A stretch of 6,773 nt of DNA from JAFLCA01 sp041907145 (GTDB taxonomy: Bacteria > Bdellovibrionota_C > UBA2361 > JAFLCA01): the NCBI GenBank assembly GCA_041907145.1, contig JAYRHW010000279.1:1-6773 (forward strand), written 5' to 3'. Positions within the stretch are counted from its first letter, which is position 1. Every line of letters starts with the position of its first letter. Of this stretch, positions 1-3,951 are shown piece after piece. Under the pieces are notes generated by a model, which saw nothing but the letters and a program-made list of their open reading frames with translations, did not search any database and was not told the DNA's origin. The position numbers were made by a program, and so were the translations under genes.

Positions 1-116
1 CAAGAGATAAATCGCTCTCTATCTTGGTCGTTATAGAAGAGTAGCCCGCGCCGATTACCTCGTTGAGTAATGTGGTGCGGGGCTCCGGGGATTACAAGGC
101 GTGCTTCGCGTGACAT
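1..116 (-). CDS. Y1/IS200-like (REP-associated, RAYT-type) transposase, N-terminal part, cut by window edge
   Basis: Reading the minus strand from the ATG at 116-114 gives 38 uninterrupted codons to the left edge. The product starts MSREARLVIP and contains PGAPHHITQRGNRR (residues 10-23), then FYNDQDRERF. This is the characteristic N-terminus of the Transposase_17/Y1 family, in particular the single-copy REP-associated tyrosine transposases, which typically begin M-x-R-x-x-R-hydrophobic-PG-x-x-HHxxxRGN. Family members are single-strand DNA nucleases that use an HUH motif and one catalytic tyrosine. Both lie further downstream, outside the window, so whether the gene is intact cannot be judged. 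The start is fixed by the family pattern; the upstream purine stretch AAAAAG is only a weak ribosome binding site. It lies 53 bp downstream of ald on the same strand. I am confident of the family, less so of RAYT versus a true IS200/IS605 element. Confidence 0.85.
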   Translation of the reverse strand, partial: MSREARLVIPGAPHHITQRGNRRGLLFYNDQDRERFIS

Positions 117-141
117 GTCTTTTTAATCGACATGCATCGCG
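107..141 (-). repeat. Inverted repeat / stem-loop covering the transposase start codon
   Basis: On the minus strand the arms are CGCG-ATG-CATGTC and GACATG-TCA-CGCG around the 9-nt loop GATTAAAAA. The inner 6-bp stem is perfect, extended by a possible G-U pair, and the outer 4 bp are perfect; a mismatched internal loop separates them. The transposase ATG (116-114) is in the 3' arm of the inner stem, and its weak AAAAAG ribosome binding site is in and next to the loop. In RNA this would tend to hide the start. The arms are not preceded by the GTAG/GGAG tetranucleotide of classical REP elements. The symmetry is plain; the function is inferred. Confidence 0.55.
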
Positions 142-153
142 TAATGTTGCTTG

Positions 154-172
154 AAAAATAGGATCGTCCCTA
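154..172 (-). terminator. Candidate intrinsic terminator of ald
   Basis: On the minus strand the ald stop codon TAG opens a small hairpin: arm TAGGG, loop ACGA, arm TCCTA (one G-U pair), followed immediately by TTTTT. The 5-bp stem is short and only moderately stable, but its position exactly at the stop codon and the adjoining T-run fit a rho-independent terminator that would separate ald from the transposase gene. Confidence 0.45.
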
Positions 173-1285
173 ATTCAGGGCAACTTCGATCGGTGTATAC
201 TGTATTCCCACTGCATCGCTTACCGGCTTATTGGTAAGTTTTCCTTGATGCGTATTGAGCGCGTTTCTAAGTTCAGGCGAGGCAGCCATCGCTCCCTTAA
301 AGCCCTTATCCGCAATCTTTAAAATATAAGGCAGGGTTACGGCAGTTAGTGCCATAGTCGAGGTTCGTGGAGTTTGCGCCGGCATGTTGCAGACGCCGTA
401 GTGAGTCACGCCTTCCTCAACATAGACAGGGTTATCCAATGAGGTTGGTCGAATAGTCTCAGCACAGCCGCCTTGGTCAATGCTGATATCCACGAATACA
501 GATCCGCGCTTCATGGTCTTTATCATCTCGCGGGTGACGAGCTTCGGAGCCGCAGCGCCTGGGCTTAGCACAGCGCCTACCAACAAATCCGCGCGAGTAA
601 TTTCACGAGCAATTGCCTCTCGATTGGAATACACCGTCCGCGCTCGCCCACCGAATTGCGCTTCGATCCGCTCCAGCTTCTCGCTGTTAATATCGAGCAC
701 CGTCACCATGGCACCCATACCTAATGCTACGTTGCACGCTGCACGGCCGGAAATACCGGCGCCGATTATGACCACTTCCGCTGGAGCCACACCCACGACG
801 CCGCCGGTTAGAATGCCGCGTCCGCCGTTTTGCGAGAGCAGAAAGTAAGAGCCGTTTAGAACGGAAAGCTTGCCAGCCACTTCGCTCATTGGCTCAAGCA
901 AAGGCAGACGACCTTCTCGATTTTGGACGAGTTCGTACGCGATGCCCGACATCTTGCCGCGCACCATGGCCTCCGCCACATCGGGCATGCTGGCTAGATG
1001 CAGGTAATCAAAGAGGACGAGGCCGGCACGGAAATACTCGTATTCGGACTCGTGCGGCTCCTTCACCTTTACGATAAGTTCCGACTTTGTCCAAACATCT
1101 TTCAGGGTAGGAACGATGGTGGCACCTGCGGCAACGTAAGCCTGGTTGTCGAAGAACGAGCCCAAACCGGCGTCTTGTTCGATCAATACGGTATGTCCGT
1201 GTTTTACCAACTCATGCGCTCCGTCAGGAGTAATCGCAACACGTTTCTCTAAAGTCTTTCTCTCTCGTGGTACGCCGATAATCAT
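170..1285 (-). CDS. ald: L-alanine dehydrogenase (NAD-dependent)
   Basis: The 371-aa product is the usual length for Ald, a cytoplasmic, usually hexameric enzyme that reversibly deaminates L-alanine to pyruvate, ammonia and NADH. All the key residues fall at their canonical numbers: Arg15 and Lys75 (substrate binding, in KRVAITP and VKVKEP), His96 (in FDYLHLA), Asp270 (in DISIDQGG), the Rossmann loop GAGISG at 175-180, and Asp198 in TVLDIN, which favours NAD over NADP. The segment MSEVAGKLSV (133-142) and NGGRGILTGG (153-162) are also typical. I chose the ATG at 1285-1283 because MIIGVPRE is the family N-terminus; an in-frame GTG at 1345 would add 20 atypical residues and overlap the promoter region. 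No strong Shine-Dalgarno precedes the ATG. It is transcribed divergently from folD. Some Ald enzymes also aminate glyoxylate to glycine, which would suit this neighbourhood, but the sequence cannot show this. Confidence 0.95.
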   Translation of the reverse strand: MIIGVPRERKTLEKRVAITPDGAHELVKHGHTVLIEQDAGLGSFFDNQAYVAAGATIVPTLKDVWTKSELIVKVKEPHESEYEYFRAGLVLFDYLHLASMPDVAEAMVRGKMSGIAYELVQNREGRLPLLEPMSEVAGKLSVLNGSYFLLSQNGGRGILTGGVVGVAPAEVVIIGAGISGRAACNVALGMGAMVTVLDINSEKLERIEAQFGGRARTVYSNREAIAREITRADLLVGAVLSPGAAAPKLVTREMIKTMKRGSVFVDISIDQGGCAETIRPTSLDNPVYVEEGVTHYGVCNMPAQTPRTSTMALTAVTLPYILKIADKGFKGAMAASPELRNALNTHQGKLTNKPVSDAVGIQYTPIEVALN

Positions 1286-1306
1286 AAAATTGCCGTAGGT
1301 AAAGTA

Positions 1307-1337
1307 TTGGAATGTTCCGGGCTTTGCTTGTATACAA
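1307..1337. promoter_or_regulatory. Candidate divergent promoter/operator region with the palindrome TTGTATACAA
   Basis: A perfect 10-bp palindrome TTGTATACAA occupies 1328-1337 between ald and folD. Its core can serve as a -10 box (TATACA) on both strands. On the plus strand, TTGGAA at 1307-1312 lies 18 bp before TATACA at 1331-1336 (folD side). On the minus strand, TTGCTT lies 16 bp before TATACA (ald side). The matches to sigma-70 consensus are moderate. The palindrome may instead, or in addition, be a regulator site. The prediction is by eye only. Confidence 0.35.
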
Positions 1338-1344
1338 TGACTCA

Positions 1345-1361
1345 CCCCTAAAGCAAAGGGG
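1345..1361. repeat. Small GC-rich hairpin in the folD leader
   Basis: CCCCT (1345-1349) and AGGGG (1357-1361) form a 5-bp perfect inverted repeat around the 7-nt loop AAAGCAA. If folD is transcribed from the candidate promoter just upstream, this would sit at the very 5' end of its mRNA. No T-run follows, so it is not a terminator on the plus strand. It could be a protein site or chance. Confidence 0.3.
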
Positions 1362-1380
1362 AGGCGTTCCTAGCAGCCTA

Positions 1381-1415
1381 TATCCAGTTTCAGGCAGACT
1401 ATCTAGTTTCAGGCA
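1381..1415 (+). repeat. Direct repeat, 16 bp, 19-bp period, just upstream of folD
   Basis: TATCCAGTTTCAGGCA at 1381-1396 and TATCTAGTTTCAGGCA at 1400-1415 differ at one base and are separated by 3 bp. The second copy ends 7 bp before the folD GTG start and supplies its only Shine-Dalgarno-like sequence (CAGG, 1410-1413). The pair could be tandem binding sites for a regulator or a local duplication that copied the translation-initiation region. The repeat is directly visible; its role is unknown. Confidence 0.6.
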
Positions 1416-1422
1416 TCACAAA

Positions 1423-2319
1423 GTGAAGATTCTCGACGGCAAGTGGCTCTCAGCTCAGATTACGAATGCCGTAAGTGCTGAGGTTGCCTTGTTGCGAGCC
1501 AGAAACAACCGGGCCCCGGGGTTAGGTGTTATTTTAGTCGGGGATAATCCAGCGTCGCATGCCTATGTCGCCAACAAGGAAAAATTGGCCAAGAAGTGTG
1601 GATTTGAAACTTTCGATGCGCGCCTTCCCTCCACCGCCTCGGCGTCGGATATCGCCTCTGCCATTGACCGCTTCAACCAAAATCCTGCTGTAGATGGAAT
1701 TTTGCTGCAGCTTCCGCTTCCAGCGGGCATAGATTCCGCGCCGTTAATTGAGCGAATTGATCCACATAAGGATGCCGATGGTCTGACGCCTATTAATCAA
1801 GGGCTTCTTATGCGGGGAGGCGGAAAGCTTCGGCCTTGCACGCCGCTTGGCTGTATGAAGCTCATAGATTTGGCGTTTTCATCCATCAATCCTGCCGAGA
1901 CCTCTGGCGTGCCAGAGATTCCAGCAGCCAATCTATCCGGGATGTCAGTCGTGGTGATAGGACGTTCGGTCTTGGTCGGTAAGCCCGTCAGTCTATTGTG
2001 CCTGGAGCGCAATGCCACCGTAACCATGGCGCATTCAAAAACTAGGGACTTGCCGGCAGTTTGTCGCTCCGCGGATATCGTTATCGCGGCCGTTGGCGTG
2101 CCGAATCTGGTGAAAGGCGATTGGATTCGAGACGGGGCGGTCGTGATTGACGTAGGAATTAACCGCCTGCCGACCGGTAAGCTGACCGGTGACGTAGATT
2201 ATGAAGCTGCTCTTCCTCGCTGCCGTGCTATCACTCCGGTACCAGGGGGAGTGGGGCCGATGACAGTTACGATGCTTATCCACAATACTCTCCAATCCTT
2301 TAAGGCCAAGAGCGCGTAA
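1423..2319 (+). CDS. folD: Bifunctional methylene-THF dehydrogenase / methenyl-THF cyclohydrolase
   Basis: FolD catalyses the NADP-dependent oxidation of 5,10-methylene-THF to methenyl-THF and its hydrolysis to 10-formyl-THF, in the cytosol, as a dimer. The 298-aa product has the family signatures in order: VGDNPASHAYVANKEK (39-54) with Tyr48 and catalytic Lys52 (equivalent to E. coli Tyr50/Lys54), DGILLQLPLP (91-100), KDADG (116-120), PCTP (138-141), the dinucleotide motif VVIGRSVLVGKP (177-188), VIDVGINRL (241-249) and TPVPGGVGPMT (271-281). The GTG at 1423 is chosen because VKILDGK matches the family N-terminus (as in IIDGK); an ATG at 1312 in the same frame would add 37 unrelated residues and overlap the ald promoter. 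About 16 extra residues, rich in Pro/Ala/Ser, lie between PCTP and the dinucleotide motif (near 151-170). It is followed by gcvT on the same strand after 74 bp, and its methylene-THF substrate is the GcvT product. Confidence 0.95.
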   Translation: MKILDGKWLSAQITNAVSAEVALLRARNNRAPGLGVILVGDNPASHAYVANKEKLAKKCGFETFDARLPSTASASDIASAIDRFNQNPAVDGILLQLPLPAGIDSAPLIERIDPHKDADGLTPINQGLLMRGGGKLRPCTPLGCMKLIDLAFSSINPAETSGVPEIPAANLSGMSVVVIGRSVLVGKPVSLLCLERNATVTMAHSKTRDLPAVCRSADIVIAAVGVPNLVKGDWIRDGAVVIDVGINRLPTGKLTGDVDYEAALPRCRAITPVPGGVGPMTVTMLIHNTLQSFKAKSA

Positions 2320-2343
2320 CTTGGCCCGAATGCCTTGTTTTTT
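2304..2343 (+). terminator. Stem-loop and T-run around the folD stop codon, possible weak terminator or attenuator
   Basis: GGCCAAG (2304-2310) and CTTGGCC (2320-2326) form a perfect 7-bp stem whose 9-nt loop contains the folD TAA stop (2317-2319). A run of six T follows at 2338-2343, but 11 nt after the stem, longer than in a classical terminator. An alternative pairing of AAGGC (2302-2306) with GCCTT (2332-2336) would bring the stem next to the T-run. It may partly separate folD from gcvT transcription or let it be modulated. Confidence 0.4.
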
Positions 2344-2362
2344 AGCGCTCCTTTTGTAAGAT
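2335..2362 (+). promoter_or_regulatory. Possible gcvT promoter
   Basis: TTGTTT (2335-2340) and TAAGAT (2357-2362) are spaced by 16 bp, about 30 bp ahead of the gcvT start. Agreement with sigma-70 boxes is modest (3/6 and 4/6). It overlaps the T-run of the preceding hairpin. The 74-bp gap shows no recognisable glycine riboswitch. Confidence 0.22.
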
Positions 2363-2393
2363 TTATCGGTCTACCTCACCGTGGAATTTCCTC

Positions 2394-3503
2394 ATGGATA
2401 CGACCGGACTGAAGCGCACGCCGCTCTATCAACGTCATGTTGATCTTGGGGGTAAAATCGTCCCCTTTGCCGGTTGGGAGCTGCCGGTTCAATACACGGG
2501 AGTTGTTCCCGAGCACCACGCGGTGCGGCAAGCAGCCGGGCTCTTTGACGTCTCCCATATGGGAGAAATATTCGTAACCGGCCCGGAGGCTGAGCGCGCG
2601 ATAGATTTCATGACTTGCAACGACGTGAAGACTCTCGTCGACGGCAAGGCTCAGTACAGTGCTATCACCAATGAGCAGGGCGGGATCGTTGATGATATCA
2701 TTGTGTACCGCTATTCACAGCGAAAGTATTTGATCTGCGTCAATGCTTCGAACAGCGACAAGGACTTCAAGTGGTTCCAAGATCACAACCGTTTCGAAGC
2801 AGACTTTGTAAATAAGAGCTCGCAGTTTGGCCAGATCGCACTTCAGGGCCCCAAGGCACTCAAGATCTTCGCCGCCTGCCCGGGGCTCGCTGACATTTCC
2901 TCGCTGGCGTATTTTCACTTCGCCGAGCGATCGGTGTTTGGCGTGCCGACAATCGTCGCTCGAACCGGGTATACCGGTGAGGACGGAGTGGAGCTCTTTG
3001 TGCCTTGGGATCAAACGGTAACAGTCTGGGATAATTTGCTGGAGCACGGAAAGCCCGAGGGCCTAGTCCCTGCCGGGCTTGGCGCTCGCGACTCGCTGCG
3101 TCTCGAGGCCTGCCTGCCGCTCCATGGTCATGAGCTTGGAGATGATATTTCAGCCTATGAATCCGGACTCGGTTGGATCGTGAAGCTCAATAAGGGGGAG
3201 TTCATCGGTAAGGAGGCTCTCGTTAAGCAGCGTGCTGCGGGGATTCCCAGGAGTCTTGTCGGATTTTTCGTTGAAGACGCCGGCATTGTGCGCCACGGCG
3301 ACGCGCTACAGACTGAAACCGGCGAAACGATCGGAACGACTACCAGCGGAACTAAAACTCCGACGGTCAATAAGGCGCTCGGGCTCGGACTCGTAAAAAC
3401 AGAATATTCCAAGGAAGGGACAGCAATTGTAGCCGAGGTGCGCGGGCGTAAGCTGCGCTGCTCGGTGGTAAAGCGACCCTTCTATAAACGTAGTGCCAGT
3501 TAA
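2394..3503 (+). CDS. gcvT: Glycine cleavage system T-protein (aminomethyltransferase)
   Basis: GcvT takes the aminomethyl group carried on lipoyl-GcvH, releases ammonia and transfers the carbon to tetrahydrofolate, giving 5,10-methylene-THF. The 369-aa product is family length (E. coli about 364). Visible signatures are TPLYQRHVDLGGKIVPFAGWE (start of the fold, from residue 9), GLFDVSHMGE (49-58), GGIVDDIIVY (96-105) with the conserved Asp-Asp used in folate binding and catalysis, LQGP (150-153), RTGYTGEDGVEL (190-201), GLGARDSLRLEACLPLHGHEL (from 228), and TSGTKTPTVNKALGLGLV near 317-334. The ATG at 2394 gives the expected N-terminus and has a weak GGA 8 nt upstream. It is the first gene of a tight gcvT-gcvH-gcvP run; 25 bp separate it from gcvH. 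No truncation or missing key residue is seen. Confidence 0.97.
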   Translation: MDTTGLKRTPLYQRHVDLGGKIVPFAGWELPVQYTGVVPEHHAVRQAAGLFDVSHMGEIFVTGPEAERAIDFMTCNDVKTLVDGKAQYSAITNEQGGIVDDIIVYRYSQRKYLICVNASNSDKDFKWFQDHNRFEADFVNKSSQFGQIALQGPKALKIFAACPGLADISSLAYFHFAERSVFGVPTIVARTGYTGEDGVELFVPWDQTVTVWDNLLEHGKPEGLVPAGLGARDSLRLEACLPLHGHELGDDISAYESGLGWIVKLNKGEFIGKEALVKQRAAGIPRSLVGFFVEDAGIVRHGDALQTETGETIGTTTSGTKTPTVNKALGLGLVKTEYSKEGTAIVAEVRGRKLRCSVVKRPFYKRSAS

Positions 3504-3515
3504 GTGTCTCAATGT

Positions 3516-3520
3516 AGGAG
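3516..3520 (+). promoter_or_regulatory. Strong ribosome binding site of gcvH
   Basis: AGGAG lies 8 nt before the ATG at 3529. It decides the gcvH start over an in-frame GTG at 3493, which would overlap the end of gcvT. It is by far the best Shine-Dalgarno sequence in the window, fitting the need for GcvH in excess over the other glycine cleavage proteins (inference). Confidence 0.85.
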
Positions 3521-3528
3521 AGCTGAAT

Positions 3529-3915
3529 ATGCAATTCCCGTCCAATCTTCGTTACACTAAGGATCATGAGTGGGTAAAGCTCGATGGCGATGTTGCCACC
3601 ATGGGTATTACCGAGTTCGCTCAGTCTGAACTTGGAGAAATTGTATTTGCTGACCTGCCTGCGGCGGGGAAGGCGATTAAACAGGGCGCAACGATTTGCG
3701 TGGTTGAGTCCACCAAAGCAGCTTCCGATGTGTACGCGCCGATAAGTGGAGCCGTCAAAGAGAGCAACGCGGCGCTGGCTGACAATCCGGGTCTGATTAA
3801 TTCAAGCCCCTACGAGAAGGGCTGGCTGGTAAAGCTTTCGCAGCCAAACAAGGCTGAGATCGAGAAGCTCATGGATGCCGGGCAGTACCAGGCTTTCCTT
3901 GGCGACAAGGTTTAA
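3529..3915 (+). CDS. gcvH: Glycine cleavage system H-protein (lipoyl carrier)
   Basis: GcvH is the small shuttle protein whose lipoylated lysine swings the aminomethyl group between GcvP, GcvT and lipoamide dehydrogenase. The 128-aa product matches the family length (about 129). It begins with a typical YTKDHEWVKLDGDVATMGIT segment (residues 9-28), then FAQSELGEIVFADLP (30-44) and VVESTKAASDVYAP (58-71), in which Lys63 is the lipoylation site. NPGLINSSPYEKGWLVKL (86-103) is the conserved C-terminal part. The start is fixed by the AGGAG site and by homology. The gcvP start codon follows 36 bp later and, unusually, is in the same reading frame. Confidence 0.97.
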   Translation: MQFPSNLRYTKDHEWVKLDGDVATMGITEFAQSELGEIVFADLPAAGKAIKQGATICVVESTKAASDVYAPISGAVKESNAALADNPGLINSSPYEKGWLVKLSQPNKAEIEKLMDAGQYQAFLGDKV

Positions 3916-3936
3916 CGAGTCAGCGTGCCTATCCCT

Positions 3937-3941
3937 AAAGG
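3937..3941 (+). promoter_or_regulatory. Weak ribosome binding site supporting the gcvP ATG at 3952
   Basis: AAAGG lies 10 nt before the ATG at 3952. The second possible start, the ATG at 3991, has only GAG about 8 nt upstream. The site could pair in a 4-bp stem GCCT/AGGC (3927-3930 with 3939-3942), too weak to claim regulation. Confidence 0.4.
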
Positions 3942-3951
3942 CTCTAGCCCT

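Noticed and set aside
107..141. Classical REP element.
   Set aside because: The palindrome lacks a GTAG/GGAG-type tetranucleotide at its foot and only one copy is visible in the window.
1..169. tRNA or other small RNA in the left-edge region.
   Set aside because: No T-loop or cloverleaf pattern was found; the stretch is explained by the transposase gene and its leader.
161..172. The 12-mer GGATCGTCCCTA occurs at 161-172 and again at 6723-6734.
   Set aside because: The second copy encodes the conserved D-R-P-Y of GcvP, and about one shared 12-mer is expected by chance in a window this size.
480..1252. Plus-strand open frames across ald (for example 480-848 and 998-1252).
   Set aside because: They lie antisense to a well-supported gene and their translations show no family features.
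1286..1345. N-terminal extension of Ald from the GTG at 1345.
   Set aside because: The added 20 residues do not resemble the family, and the extension overlaps the likely promoter; MIIGVPRE at 1285 is the normal start.
1312..1422. N-terminal extension of FolD from the ATG at 1312.
   Set aside because: The 37 extra residues are unlike FolD, the ORF would overlap the candidate promoter, and the GTG at 1423 matches the family N-terminus.
2320..2393. Glycine riboswitch ahead of gcvT.
   Set aside because: The gap is only 74 bp, partly taken by a hairpin and T-run, and shows none of the glycine aptamer's conserved segments that I can recognise.
2961..2976. Palindrome-like ACCGGGTATACCGGT inside gcvT.
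   Set aside because: It encodes the conserved T-G-Y-T-G of the T-protein, so codon constraint explains it.
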